A stretch of DNA of 64,000 bases from Ligilactobacillus sp. WC1T17 (GTDB lineage Bacteria; Bacillota; Bacilli; Lactobacillales; Lactobacillaceae): NCBI GenBank assembly GCA_900110005.1, contig FOCC01000001.1, positions 50,427-114,426 on the forward strand, in the 5' to 3' direction. The notes below the pieces were generated by a model that worked only from the letters and a program-made list of their open reading frames with translations, was not told where the DNA came from and did not search any database. Positions 43,218-53,641 of the stretch are shown in pieces (positions within the stretch are counted from its first letter, which is position 1; each line of letters begins with the position of its first letter). The position numbers and the translations under genes are program-made.

Positions 43218-44333
43218 TTATTTTAACAGCCACTGACCTGCTTCTTTGCGGAACAGTTGGGCCTTTTGCTGTTTTCTTGTCAGATATGGTCGGGCCTTTT
43301 GCTGCTTTAACTTTTTGATGCCAAAGCGGACTTTAAAGCTGCCATCCAAGGCTTTGACTGTATAAATGCACCCAGGAATATCCGCGAATGTCACCTGATG
43401 ATCTTTGGCCTGGACCACAAAGAGCTCCCCCTGACGGTAGAGCTTATGCCGCCCATTTTTGCCCAAAAGCTGATAACTTCCAGCTTTGGGCACATTAAAG
43501 ACAATATCAATCCGCTTTTGCTTGAGCAGGCCTTGATGAATAATCCGGTAAACCAGGCTCACAAAGCCTACGACCGCTAAAACACAGCCTAAAATCACAG
43601 CTGCTTGTATTAAACGATTCATTAGGGCCGCTTGGTTGACTTCTTGGGCAATTTTTTTCGTATAAGGTACCCGGTAACCCGTTACCAGCATGCGGTGGGT
43701 ATTAATCATATACGGCGTACAGGTCATCAAGGTTGCTAAATCCATCTCCGCGACCGGTCTGATGGCGTTGATTTCTTTTGGCTTAACCACCTTGATATTG
43801 ATGACACGATAAGCTAGATTTTTGCCAAAGACATTGATGACAAAAATATCACCTTTTTTTATCCGGTTCAAATCCGTAAATAATTTTCTTTCAGGAAGCC
43901 CGCGATGGGCTGCGATAATCGTTCTTTTGCCCTTGCCCCCTTCAGGAAAAGAGCTCCCCTGTAAGACCGCCGCGCCGTATTCCAGCGTATCAGACGTTGT
44001 GAGGTTGAACAAAGGCACATTCACCTTGATTTTAGGAATCACTACCCGACCCAAAAGGTGTTTTTTGAGCTTTTTGGCCGTCATCTTGCCCGTACCCTTA
44101 AAGGGGTCTTTAGCGGCTTTTTGAGCTGCTGCTTCATTTTCTTTTTTGAGTTTGGCCAGTTGGGCGCGGTTCTTTTTTTGGTCAAATTGCTTAGCCTGAT
44201 TAATGCGCACTTCATCAATAAAATTATTGACTGCTTCCACATAAAAAGGATAAAGCATAATCATCAATCCGATAAAAAAGACCACTACCAGCGCTACTTG
44301 AATGATAAAGCTGTTTGCGCCTTGTTTTTTCAT
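43218..44333 (-). CDS. srtC: class C sortase (pilin polymerase)
   Basis: 371 residues. An N-terminal membrane helix (FIIQVALVVVFFIGLMIMLY) is followed by the lid region with the DPF motif (AAKDPFKGTG), typical of class C. The catalytic triad is His in IIAAHRGLPERK, Cys in ATLMTCTPY (TLxTC) and Arg in HRMLVTGYRVPY. A second helix follows near residue 245 and a basic cytosolic tail of about 100 residues, longer than usual. It joins pilin subunits through isopeptide bonds outside the membrane. It is the last gene of the pilus operon. Confidence 0.94.
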   Translation of the reverse strand: MKKQGANSFIIQVALVVVFFIGLMIMLYPFYVEAVNNFIDEVRINQAKQFDQKKNRAQLAKLKKENEAAAQKAAKDPFKGTGKMTAKKLKKHLLGRVVIPKIKVNVPLFNLTTSDTLEYGAAVLQGSSFPEGGKGKRTIIAAHRGLPERKLFTDLNRIKKGDIFVINVFGKNLAYRVINIKVVKPKEINAIRPVAEMDLATLMTCTPYMINTHRMLVTGYRVPYTKKIAQEVNQAALMNRLIQAAVILGCVLAVVGFVSLVYRIIHQGLLKQKRIDIVFNVPKAGSYQLLGKNGRHKLYRQGELFVVQAKDHQVTFADIPGCIYTVKALDGSFKVRFGIKKLKQQKARPYLTRKQQKAQLFRKEAGQWLLK

Positions 44334-44399
44334 GTTACCACCATAAATAAAGATAAAGAGGCTGAGCCAACACCCAGTCTCTTTTCTTTTTAAATAAAA

Positions 44400-45893
44400 T
44401 TAGATGTTATCTTGACGGTTCTTGCGAGCAAACATAACTGCCAAAGCTAAGCCCATCACAACTAAACCACAAGCGATAAAGGCTACAATACCCATACCAC
44501 CCGTGTGTGGCAAGAAGCCGCCACCCTTAACGTTAGTGATTGTTTGAATTTGTGAAGTTGTCTTGTAGCTGTCTTTTGCAACCTTGAATGTTGTGATAGC
44601 TTTCGTACCAGTTGGCAATTCGTAGCCTTCTGGAGCTTTAGTTTCAACAACGGCATAAGATTGGCCACTTGCAAGTTCAGTTGAGTACTTCAAGCCGGCA
44701 AATTCAAAGGCACCCTTATCATCACTGGTCTTTTCAGCCACGTTTTCGTTCTTGCTGTCAAAAGTATAGCCTGACTTTTCATCGCCATGCGCATAAGAAA
44801 CAATATTGTTGTTAGAATCAACAATTACTAATTGGAAATGAGCACCAGAAAGCTTTTTGTCGGAGTTGGCACTGTCAACCTTCACGAACTTCTTGCCGCC
44901 AGTATAAACTTCTTCTGACTTAACTTGTGTGTGGAATTCATTATCAACTTTAGCTTGAGCACCGTTGTAGATGTTAGTGTCAATCAAAGTCAAATCATTG
45001 ATACTTAAATGACCGTTAACAGTTGTCTTTAATGTTTGACCTGCAAAAGAAGCTAATTTGTTAGCAGCAATTTCAATGGTAAAGCCATTATCGCTGTTCT
45101 TAGTTACAGTGTAATCAGACTTGTTCAAACCTTCGATAGCAATTGAATCTGTATCCATCACTAAACCTTTGTCAGGTGTATCAGTGATTGTATAAGTTGT
45201 CTTTTGGGCAATATTCCAAGGAATAACAGTATTGATGACATAAGGAATGCTTTCACCGGCTGTGAAATCATTGTGGGAAGCAGTCATGTGCTTAGAATCT
45301 TCCATCTTCACAGACTTTGGCCAAACGTTAACATTAGTTTGAATTTCCTTGCTTGAGCCATCACCCTTGTAGATAGGCATTGCCAAAACAAAAGAAGCTG
45401 ACTTTTGTGTTACATTGGCTGGTGAGTTTGTTTCAACAAAAAGGTATGCCTTATAGTTGCCGTCGCTATCACGCAAAGCTAAATCTTTGAAGTTAGCCAA
45501 ACCGCCGTTAGCTGTTGTTGCTTCAGCGACTTTAGTAGCTGTTTTTTGCAAATCAGTGTCTTTTTTAGCGACTGTTTCACTGGCTTCTTGAGCATCTTGG
45601 CTATTCTTGTATGCTTTTTGATATTCGCTTGTAACATCGTAAGCAGTGAAAGTAACACCATCTAAAGTCTTACCACCAAGCTTGGTGAAATCTTCATCAT
45701 TGGTTGAATCAGTGTTTTGAACTGTAGTTGATGGCAATTTATCACTGAAAACATATTTGTGCAGGGTAACATTAACTGTATCAACCTTAGCTGAATCAGC
45801 CTTCACACTTTGGTTGGCCAATCCTGACACCCCTAATGGCAAAGCTAACATTAAAGCTAACAAGCCCGTTTTGACTTTCTTGAACGTAAACAT
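44400..45893 (-). CDS. major pilin (backbone, LPHTG anchored)
   Basis: 497 residues. The signal peptide spans about residues 1-32 (LLALMLALPLGVSGLANQSVKA). Domains show the pilin-type lysine motif NVNVWPKSVKMED (a WPK variant of YPKN) and an E-box YAVVETKAPEGYELP in the last CnaB-like domain. The C-terminus is FLPHTGGMGIVAFIACGLVV with a basic tail RKNRQDN. The position of motif and E-box makes this the polymerised shaft protein. It lies between the minor pilin and the sortase. Confidence 0.9.
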   Translation of the reverse strand: MFTFKKVKTGLLALMLALPLGVSGLANQSVKADSAKVDTVNVTLHKYVFSDKLPSTTVQNTDSTNDEDFTKLGGKTLDGVTFTAYDVTSEYQKAYKNSQDAQEASETVAKKDTDLQKTATKVAEATTANGGLANFKDLALRDSDGNYKAYLFVETNSPANVTQKSASFVLAMPIYKGDGSSKEIQTNVNVWPKSVKMEDSKHMTASHNDFTAGESIPYVINTVIPWNIAQKTTYTITDTPDKGLVMDTDSIAIEGLNKSDYTVTKNSDNGFTIEIAANKLASFAGQTLKTTVNGHLSINDLTLIDTNIYNGAQAKVDNEFHTQVKSEEVYTGGKKFVKVDSANSDKKLSGAHFQLVIVDSNNNIVSYAHGDEKSGYTFDSKNENVAEKTSDDKGAFEFAGLKYSTELASGQSYAVVETKAPEGYELPTGTKAITTFKVAKDSYKTTSQIQTITNVKGGGFLPHTGGMGIVAFIACGLVVMGLALAVMFARKNRQDNI

Positions 45894-45898
45894 CTTTT

Positions 45899-47077
45899 TT
45901 ATCTCTCCTCGTGTTTTCTTTTCTTTTTAAATATTATAAATAACCTAATTAAACAAATAATAACAATTCCCAGGCCAAGCCAAAATGCAAAGCTTTTGGC
46001 TTCACCTGTTTGCGGAAGCATACCCCAAAGATTCCCTATATCTTCATCAGGTGAAGCATCCGCAATCTTTTTCTCCACACTCGATCCTGTATGCGGCAGC
46101 ATACCCAAGATGGTCCTAATCACCTTGCTCGGTGTCTTAGGCGTTGTCGGCTTTTTTTCATTGTAGACACGCGGCAACGCCTTTTTGACGGTCGCATCCG
46201 TTAGGCTACCATCATACAGCTGATCTAAAACTGTATCATTAACCTTGATTTGACTATCAGTGATTTCAATCTTAATTTTTTGAGCGGCTTTTGAAATCGT
46301 ATATCCGCTTGGAGCTTGAACTTCTTTGAAATAATAAGTTCCATTGGCCAGCGTTGCTCCATCATACAACACCAATCCGGCGGAATTGGACGTGAATTTC
46401 ACAATATCCGAATTTTCCAGCGCCGAAATACTTTTGACAAACTCGCCTTCCTTGTTCAAATAAAGTTCTTCACCAGCATTATTCAACCGATAAATAACAA
46501 ATTTAGCTCCTTCTAAAGGCAAGGTTCCGGCTGCATTTTTCCCATACTTGAAAAAATACGGTTTCCTAGTTGTTACGCTGTATTTTGCATAAACCTGATA
46601 GTGAGTTAACCCGCTACTGTCGGTCTCGGAACTGTCATCAGTACTAATAACCGAAGGCACGCTGGTGGTATTGGCATCAGTGCTGGTCGTTGGATTGCCG
46701 TCATTATCGGCTGCAATCACTAGATAACCGGCATATTTAGGCACAATCAAATCCATCGTTTCCGATAAGGATTGCGGTTTTAAACTGGCCAGCACGGTTA
46801 TCTTATCTTCTTTAATTGCCTTCAAAGCCGTTTGACAGAGCTTTTCATCGCTGTCAGCCTGGTCAAAACGCTTCAACGAAGCCTGATTCAGTCCATAGAT
46901 TTGGTATCGCGGCAAGGTAAGCTTTTGGTCAGCAAGCTGACTCGTACTGTCCAGATTGGAAAAGCCCATTGTGAGATGAACTTCATCACTCGTTGAAGCC
47001 CGTGCTAAATTGTTACAATGCAGCACAAACATCAAAGAAGCAAAGGTTAGTAAGATAAACTTTAAAATCTTTTTCAT
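45899..47077 (-). CDS. minor pilin with two sorting-like motifs
   Basis: 392 residues with a signal peptide (about 1-27). One clear CnaB/SpaA-like domain (LEGAKFVIYRLNNAGEELYL ... GTYYFKEVQAPSGYTIS) has an E-box-like EVQAPSGY. The C-terminus is odd: LPHTGSSVEKKIADASPDED and then MLPQTGEAKSFAFWLGLGIV with helix and KKKRKHEER tail. Only the second is followed by a membrane helix, so LPQTG should be the real sorting site. It would sit at the pilus base or decorate the shaft. Confidence 0.85.
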   Translation of the reverse strand: MKKILKFILLTFASLMFVLHCNNLARASTSDEVHLTMGFSNLDSTSQLADQKLTLPRYQIYGLNQASLKRFDQADSDEKLCQTALKAIKEDKITVLASLKPQSLSETMDLIVPKYAGYLVIAADNDGNPTTSTDANTTSVPSVISTDDSSETDSSGLTHYQVYAKYSVTTRKPYFFKYGKNAAGTLPLEGAKFVIYRLNNAGEELYLNKEGEFVKSISALENSDIVKFTSNSAGLVLYDGATLANGTYYFKEVQAPSGYTISKAAQKIKIEITDSQIKVNDTVLDQLYDGSLTDATVKKALPRVYNEKKPTTPKTPSKVIRTILGMLPHTGSSVEKKIADASPDEDIGNLWGMLPQTGEAKSFAFWLGLGIVIICLIRLFIIFKKKRKHEER

Positions 47078-47079
47078 CC

Positions 47080-50000
47080 TTACACCTCCTTTGAATGCTT
47101 CAGGCGCAAGAAAATTTCGATTTCAAGCCCGATACAAGCAGCTAAAATAACCACAGTCCCGATAACTTTGAAAATAAGCGTCCCGCTGCCACCAGTATGC
47201 GGTAAAATGCCGGCATGCGGATAATCCAGCACTTGGAGGGTGACAGGCTTATTCTTTTTAGCCACAGCCTCTTTGACTGAAACATTTTGCAGTTTTGTTA
47301 CCGCAATACCGTCTTCATCAGTCAAAGTAATCGTAGCTTCTTTACTGCTGTCATCATTGATATCTTTTTTCCCTAAAGTAAAGTAGATTGGTTTGGCAGT
47401 ATCATAGCCTTCTTTAGCCTTGGTTTCGACTAATTTATATCGGCCGGTAAACATTCCCCGATAAGAAATCCGTCCATTAGAACCGGTAGCCAAATTCTTG
47501 GCATAAGCAATCCATTTACCATCAACTAAACGATATAAGTCAAAATGTACATCACTTAAGACCGGCTGACTGGAAAGCGCCCCCATCACGTTTTAAGACA
47601 TCAAAGTCAACATTATAGCCTGTGATGGTAGCATCACCTGATGTATGCTCAACTTCTTTATCTTTCGTCGTTTTATCAAAAATGGTTTGTTCAATTTCAC
47701 CTTCGATAGCAGCATCATTAGCCACGCGGTCTTTCCCAGCTGTCAAAAGTTTAGTTTGGTAAGTGACATAGTAGTAATTGTGAATACCACCCGTCGTTTC
47801 ACGCGGATTAGATGCATCCTTGTTGAAAGTAATGACCATTCTTTGCGTCGTCACTCCGTCAACCGTATATGGTTCAACAGCCACATTGTAAGCTGACTTA
47901 TCTAATAATACGGGATGATCGTCATCAAAATTATATTGATCCTTGGCTTTAATCCGGTAAACCTTGATTGAATCTTCGTTAAAGACCTGTTTGCCATCCA
48001 AGACGTCCGTAATCTTAGCATCATCATAAGAAATCAAACTTGGGTTGACCCATAGCTTCCAGTTGACTAAACTATTGTCATTTTCATCAACAGCGCCATC
48101 TTTCTTCAAATTAGAGCTGTCACGCCAATAGTCAGCTTTGACGTCTTCGCTGAAAATTTGGACATCATTTTGATACAAGTTGACGTAGTTGCTATAGTCA
48201 TTTTCGTTTGGATTGTAACCTACCGGGCCTAAAGCGACCTGGTAAGTTACCTGGTAACTGTCAGGCTGGTTATTAGGTAAAGCGATAATCAATTTCTTAG
48301 CCTTGGCCGTCTTCGTAGTGCCAGGATAATAATTTTCCTTGTAAGTCGATGTCGTATCAACTAAACCGATTTGGCAATTCTTGGTGACATCTTGATTGGT
48401 GGTGGTATCTTTAACTTTGACCGTATCCATATCAATCGTTTGATCACCGGGGATGGTGTCTTTAATGGTATAGTTCGTCAAATCCTGCCGGCTGGTATTG
48501 TCAACATTGACTACCCATGTTAGCAGGCCGGTTGTCTTATCAAGGCCTTGACTACCCTTGGTCAAGTTAACTTTAGCTTGGTTGACTTGGCCTTGGGCCG
48601 GCACTGTGTAAGACGTCTTCTCAGTCAAGCTATTGTCGCCAAATTGAGCTTCATTAACAGCGTCGACATCTTTATTTCTCGTGGTCGTATAAACCAAACG
48701 GTACCGGCAAGCAGCCGCTTTTTTCTTAAAGGTCAATTTGAAACCCTTATAAGAGCCGGACTTATTGTCAGTTGTGATGGTATAACTGCTTGGATCAACC
48801 TTGGTTTGTGCATTCCAATCACCGGCACCGGAACTTTGATATAAGGCAATAGAATCTTTATCTAAAGTCAATTCATCACCATTTTTCGTACTGAAATGGT
48901 CGGTTAAAGTTTGGCCGGTGATGGTTTGGAATTTATCCGGTGCACTATCCGTAGCCATATCAAAATAAACTTGCCAAGTAATCTTATTATCTAAAATTTG
49001 GCTGGCGTCTTTTTGCACTTGCGGTTTGACACCGTCCTTAGTGACGCTGGCTTGGCCGTGATTACTATCATGGTTATTATCAATAACATTATTGGTAATC
49101 TGTGCTCCATCCTTGGTTCCGCTTGGAATCGATGTTTGATAGGTAATCTTATAGCCTTTCTTACTAGAATTTTTAATTTTCAATTCAAAGGTGCTTTGTC
49201 CATTAGCATTTGTGGACTTAGTGACCGTATAGTCATTTTTGTCCAAAGCGGTTAGTTCAAGGTTTGATTCCGACCGATTGTAGGAATTACCATCCTTAAC
49301 CTTGACTTGGTAGACTTTAAGTGTACTTAAATCAATGTCACCGGTGGAAACAGCATCTGTCAAATCAGCGTTTCCGAAATTTTTATTTGCCAAATTATAA
49401 TAAATTGTCCAATCAATTTTAGAAGCATCGCTGCTTGATTGCTTGCCTTCCTTGACTAAAGGCTGATTATCATACCAATTGCCCCATTGTTTAAAACTGG
49501 CTTGGCTCAATTGATTATAGCCATCATAGAAGCTGGCCTTATTTTCAATATTGCCCCCGTTTTGGCTGGAATCAGGCAAAGCCAGGCTGGCATCATATTC
49601 AATTTGATAAGCATGGTCAATTTTGTGGTTAAATTGGACAGTAAAACCAAATGTATCAGCTTTTTTGCCATTAGCTGTGGTGACTTGATCTGAAGTAACT
49701 TCTTTGATTGTGTATTCTGAAGCGTTAACCTCAACACGGCTTTTTTTATTGACTTTACCATCGCTATCCAGCGAAACTTGGTACACTTTAATGGAGCTTT
49801 GATCTAATTTTTGGCTGACAGGATTATATTGGTCAACTTCGCTGGTATCTTTAATCACAGGATTACTAATTTCACTTAAGCTCTTATTAAAGTCTAAAGT
49901 GTAGTGAATTTTAGTCGGCTTAAAGTCTTTATCTAATTCACCTGATTTAGCAATATCACCATATTCTTCATTAGTATGCTGCTTAATTGTGACCGTATAT

Positions 50001-50554
50001 TTTTGGCCATCTTTAAAAGGAATGGTCAATTTATGCACATTTTCTTTTTCTAAAACAGTCATATCAAAAGATGAATTTAAGGTAATGGTGCCACGACGCC
50101 CCTGCAAATCATTTAAGCCATCACTAAAAGTGATTTTTAATGGATAACCTCCCTTAGCGTCATTGTAATCCTGCGCTAAAGTCCATGTTCCCATTGTGCG
50201 GCCATCACTTGTTTTCAAGGTTCCGTTGCAATCGTTGTAAACTTTGAAAACCTGCGACACGTAAATCGTATAGGTGTCCCCCTTAGCAATCTTCAAATCA
50301 TCCGGGAAAGATAAGGTGTAAACTAAAGACATCTTATCGCCGTTTTGCACGACATAATCACTATCGTTTGCCAAGGTTTGTTCAGTATTCTTTTTTGAAT
50401 TGGAGACAGTAATTGTTGCTTTTGAAATAAAATTTCCCTGACTATTCAATTCGCTGGCAGCAGCAATCGGTCTCAACTGTAAAAAAATGACTACTAAAAG
50501 TGCCAATGCACCTAGCAGTAACCAAAATGTTTTTTGCAATTTAAACCTGGTCAT
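47080..50554 (-). pseudogene. pilus tip adhesin, frameshifted before its cell-wall anchor
   Basis: The long frame, with start near ATG 50554 and a signal peptide ending about IAAASE, encodes about 1,000 residues. It has five or more repeats of a beta-rich adhesin domain; each opens with a segment like IDWTIYYNL, ITWQVYFDM or LTWVVNVDN and ends near YQVTYQ or ITYQT. It breaks at DVLKRDGGAFQSAGLK. The continuation in another frame (GALSSQPVLSDVHFDLYRLV) has the last CnaB domain, E-box KLVETKAKEGYD and LPHTGGSG plus helix to 47,080. One G fewer in the GGGGG run at about 47,581-47,585 would restore one protein of about 1,160 residues. As read, the adhesin cannot be anchored or polymerised. Confidence 0.8.
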
Positions 50555-50633
50555 AATAACTTTCAAATCCCTTTTTAATTGTCACATATACCAATCACGT
50601 ATATTTTATCCTAATAACTATTGTTCGTATTTA

Positions 50634-50662
50634 ATTATAGTATAGCCTTTATTGTTTTTCAA
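50634..50662 (-). promoter_or_regulatory. sigma-A promoter of the pilus operon
   Basis: On the minus strand TTGAAA (50657-50662), a 17-base spacer and TATAAT (50634-50639). Confidence 0.8.
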
Positions 50663-50748
50663 TTTTTTCTTCACATTTTAGTCATTTTTGCCCAAAAAAC
50701 ACATTAATTGTTTAATTTCAGCTCTATTTATTTCTAATATTTTGAATA

Positions 50749-50770
50749 TTTTTGTCAAAAATGACAAAAA
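50749..50770. promoter_or_regulatory. inverted repeat upstream of the pilus promoter
   Basis: TTTTTGTCA and TGACAAAAA are perfect complements four bases apart. A half-site TTTTTTGTCA recurs near 50785. Position about 90-130 bases upstream of the -35 suggests a regulator site. Confidence 0.5.
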
Positions 50771-51153
50771 GGAAACTGTTTTTTTGTCAATCCGTTTTCC
50801 GGCCTTATGTTAACCAATTAGGCCTTTTTTCACACTATTGTTCAAAGCGAATCGTTTTATCCAAGACTATATTTTTGAATATTTTTAGATTAAGCTAAAA
50901 TGATTTTTATCTTATTAATTCAACTATACCAATTTAAAAGGATTACATAGAAAAGTTGTCTTTTTTGCCATATTTTCAGCTAAAATGCGGAAACATTATC
51001 AGCAATAGCTTAATTTTAATGTACTTTTTATTGGTATCGTTCGAAATTAACTCAATTTTTCCTACAGGCTTTTCTTTATCAATTAAAAAGACTTTATTTT
51101 ACAAACATTTTGCCTGTTTCCACTTAAAATATAACATGATTGCAGTGGTTATA

Positions 51154-51181
51154 TTGTATTTAACCTAAAGCTTGTTATAAA
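51154..51181 (+). promoter_or_regulatory. promoter of ilvE
   Basis: TTGTAT (51154-51159), a 16-base spacer and TATAAA (51176-51181), 35 bases before the start codon. Confidence 0.55.
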
Positions 51182-51215
51182 ATACAATTGAATTACATAT
51201 AAGGAGGAATTTGCT

Positions 51216-52256
51216 ATGCCTAACACTGAACAAGTCAATCTTGACTGGGAAAACCTCGGTTTTTCCTACCATAAACTGCCTTACCGTTACCGGGCCTACT
51301 TTAAAGACGGCCAGTGGTGCCAACAAGGCTTAACTGAAGATGCCAATATCACCATTAATGAAGGATCACCGATTTTTCATTACGGTCAGGGAGCCTTTGA
51401 AGGTTTAAAGGCTTATCGCTGCAAGGATGGTTCCGTCAACTTGTTTCGACCTGATCAAAATGCTAAGCGGATGCAAAACAGCTGCAAACGCCTATTGATG
51501 CCCGAAGTGCCGACTGAAATGTTTATTAGCGCCTTACAAGAAGTCGTCAAGGCCAACCAAGCTTATATCCCTCCTTATGGTACAGGAGCAACCCTTTACT
51601 TGCGGCCTTTTATTATCGGTATTGGCGAAAATGTCGGGGTCAAGCCTGCTAAAGAATATATCTTCTCCGTCTTCGCTACTCCAGTAGGAAACTACTTCAA
51701 AGGCGGCTTGACACCTACAAACTTCCTGGCAGCCGATTATGACCGGGCAGCCCACAAGGGTACCGGCCAAAGCAAGGTTGGCGGCAACTACGCTTCCAGC
51801 CTCTTGCCAGGTAATTTGGCGCATGAACGCGGCTTTTCCGATTGTATCTACCTTGATCCTATTGAACACCGCAAGATCGAAGAAGTCGGTTCTGCCAACT
51901 TCTTTGGGATTACCCGCGACGGTAAATTTGTCACCCCTAAATCACCTTCTATTTTGCCAAGTGTCACGAAGTACTCCCTCCTCTATTTGGCTAAGCACAA
52001 CTTAGGAATGGAAACAGCGGAAACCGATATCTATATTGATCAATTAGATAACTTAGTCGAAGCCGGCGCTTGCGGAACGGCGGCAGTCATCTCCCCAATT
52101 GGCGGCTTCCAAGTGGGTGATGATTTCCATGTCTTCTACAGCGAAACCGAAGTCGGCCCTGTAACCCGCAAATTGTATGACGAATTAACCGGTATTCAAT
52201 TTGGTGATAAACCAGCACCTAAAGGCTGGATTTTAAAAGTCGATTTAGACGACTAA
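51216..52256 (+). CDS. ilvE: branched-chain amino acid aminotransferase
   Basis: 346 residues of the class IV PLP aminotransferases. Motifs are FHYGQGAFEGLKAYRCKDGS, KVGGNYASSLLPGNLA with the PLP lysine, and EVGSANFFGITRDGKFVTPK, LVEAGACGTAAVISPIGGFQ. It transfers amino groups between leucine, isoleucine or valine and 2-oxoglutarate. The ATG follows TAAGGAGG. It stands alone with its own promoter and terminator and is divergent from the pilus operon. Confidence 0.94.
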   Translation: MPNTEQVNLDWENLGFSYHKLPYRYRAYFKDGQWCQQGLTEDANITINEGSPIFHYGQGAFEGLKAYRCKDGSVNLFRPDQNAKRMQNSCKRLLMPEVPTEMFISALQEVVKANQAYIPPYGTGATLYLRPFIIGIGENVGVKPAKEYIFSVFATPVGNYFKGGLTPTNFLAADYDRAAHKGTGQSKVGGNYASSLLPGNLAHERGFSDCIYLDPIEHRKIEEVGSANFFGITRDGKFVTPKSPSILPSVTKYSLLYLAKHNLGMETAETDIYIDQLDNLVEAGACGTAAVISPIGGFQVGDDFHVFYSETEVGPVTRKLYDELTGIQFGDKPAPKGWILKVDLDD

Positions 52257-52257
52257 C

Positions 52258-52293
52258 AAAAAAAAGCGTACTTTTAAAAGTACGCTTTTTTTA
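52258..52293 (+). terminator. terminator after ilvE
   Basis: AAAAAGCGTACTTTT pairs with AAAAGTACGCTTTTT, a perfect palindrome with T-run. Confidence 0.92.
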
Positions 52294-52317
52294 AACCCGT
52301 CACCCACACAAGACGGT

Positions 52318-52785
52318 TTATTTTTTAGCTGGTGTTTTGGCAATTAAGACATCACACTTAGCTGCTCTGGTTACGTATGAAGCAACTGAACCGACCATCA
52401 TCCGTTGGATAAAGTTTTTACCAGTTGCCCCCACAATGATTAAATCATTGTGATATTCAGGCTGGAAGTCTTCGACAATAACCAATTTAGGATTGCCAAA
52501 GCGCAAGTGCACCCGAACTTGATCTTCTTTGAAGTCATCATGTTCGATTAAATCTTTGCGCAAGTCAAGGAGGTAATCTTCATTTTGATGTTCAATTTCG
52601 TAGATTTGTTCACCATCAAGTGAGATGCCGGCGCCGCCATATTCTAATGAATTTAAATCGATCACTTGCAAAATATCGAGGTGTGCTTCGCTTTGCTTGG
52701 CAATTTCAATTGCTTCATCTAAAGCTTTTTCACCGCCTTTGGAGCCATCAATTGCAACCAAAATCTTTTTATATTCGAATGACAT
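52318..52785 (-). CDS. universal stress protein (UspA family)
   Basis: 155 residues from ATG 52785 (MSFEYKKILVAIDGSKGGEK), preceded by GGGTGG; the longer upstream frame adds residues with no family match. Ends with the ATP-binding loop IIVGATGKNFIQRMMVGSVASYVTRAA (GxxG-9x-GS type). It is a cytosolic nucleotide-binding dimer induced by stress in related bacteria. Single gene. Confidence 0.9.
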   Translation of the reverse strand: MSFEYKKILVAIDGSKGGEKALDEAIEIAKQSEAHLDILQVIDLNSLEYGGAGISLDGEQIYEIEHQNEDYLLDLRKDLIEHDDFKEDQVRVHLRFGNPKLVIVEDFQPEYHNDLIIVGATGKNFIQRMMVGSVASYVTRAAKCDVLIAKTPAKK

Positions 52786-52903
52786 AAAACCACCCAGCCT
52801 TTCATATAACTTTATATTTATAATAGCCTTTTTTGTGATTTTTTGCAAGCCTTTACATTTATCACCACAAAAAAAGAACCAAGATATCTTGATTCTTTCA
52901 TAT

Positions 52904-53641
52904 TTATTTTAATAAATCTAAATGTGCCTGTTGCAACTGCTCATATTGTGCTTTAGTTAAGTTGCCAAGCTCTAATAATTTGGATTCAATTGTTTCTAAA
53001 ACAGACACCCGATCTTCTTTATTGGCCACAAAATCATATTTGTCGCCATCAATAATCAATAACGGTGAAGCATCGTATTTTTGCATCCAAACATCATATT
53101 GTTTAAGCAAGCGGTGGTAATAATCAACCAAAGACGGATCTTGATCGACTTGTTCATATTCTCGTCCCCGCTTGATAATGCGCTCAATCATGGTATCATA
53201 TGAAACTTTGATGGTTACCATCAAATCAGGTGATTTTTTATGAGCAGCATAAGGTAATTCTTCCATCATATTATGGAGCAGACTCCGGTAAATATCATAC
53301 TCAACCTCAGTTGCGTTACCCATTTCAGTGTTCATCTTCATGAAAATTTCGTCTTCATAAATCGACCGGTCCAAGATATTGTTGTCTTCTTGCATCGCCT
53401 TTTTAATCATTGCAAAACGGCGGTTTAAAAAATAAGTTTGCAACAAGTAGGCGTAAGGATTTGTTGCTTCCTTATCTCCTTGAGCTCTTTTCTTAGCTGC
53501 AATTTCATTACCTTTGTAGAAGATAGGCAAAACTGGATTGTCTTTAACTGGTTCATAATATGCTTTTGTACCGAGTTCATCAGCTAAAATCTTGGTTAAA
53601 CTAGATTTGCCTGAACCGATAATCCCTGATAATGTAATCAA
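52904..53641 (-). CDS. deoxynucleoside kinase (dAK/dGK type)
   Basis: 245 residues. The start is taken at TTG 53641 (MITLSGIIGSGKSSLTKILA), which gives the usual short N-terminus before the P-loop; AAAGGA lies 14 bases upstream. Further motifs are DRSIYEDEIFMKMN (the DRS/ERS substrate motif) and a lid with IIKRGREYEQ. It phosphorylates deoxyadenosine, deoxyguanosine or deoxycytidine for nucleotide salvage, a hallmark of lactobacilli. Its neighbour across the gap is a nucleoside deoxyribosyltransferase, the other salvage enzyme. Confidence 0.9.
   Translation of the reverse strand: MITLSGIIGSGKSSLTKILADELGTKAYYEPVKDNPVLPIFYKGNEIAAKKRAQGDKEATNPYAYLLQTYFLNRRFAMIKKAMQEDNNILDRSIYEDEIFMKMNTEMGNATEVEYDIYRSLLHNMMEELPYAAHKKSPDLMVTIKVSYDTMIERIIKRGREYEQVDQDPSLVDYYHRLLKQYDVWMQKYDASPLLIIDGDKYDFVANKEDRVSVLETIESKLLELGNLTKAQYEQLQQAHLDLLK

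Larger units (their letters stand above)
50555..51215. other. AT-rich divergent control region, pilus operon / ilvE
   Basis: Over 600 bases without a convincing gene. It holds the pilus promoter (50634-50662), an inverted repeat (50749-50770) and the ilvE promoter (51154-51181). A 70-residue frame at 50,956-51,168 lacks a ribosome binding site. The length and AT richness suit binding of regulators or nucleoid proteins. Confidence 0.5.

Noticed and set aside
43218..50554. pilus operon as a bacteriocin or conjugation locus
   Set aside because: Signal peptides, E-boxes, LPXTG-type anchors and a class C sortase define a sortase-assembled pilus.
50956..51168. 70-residue frame in the pilus/ilvE gap
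   Set aside because: No ribosome binding site, very AT-rich and without recognisable protein character.
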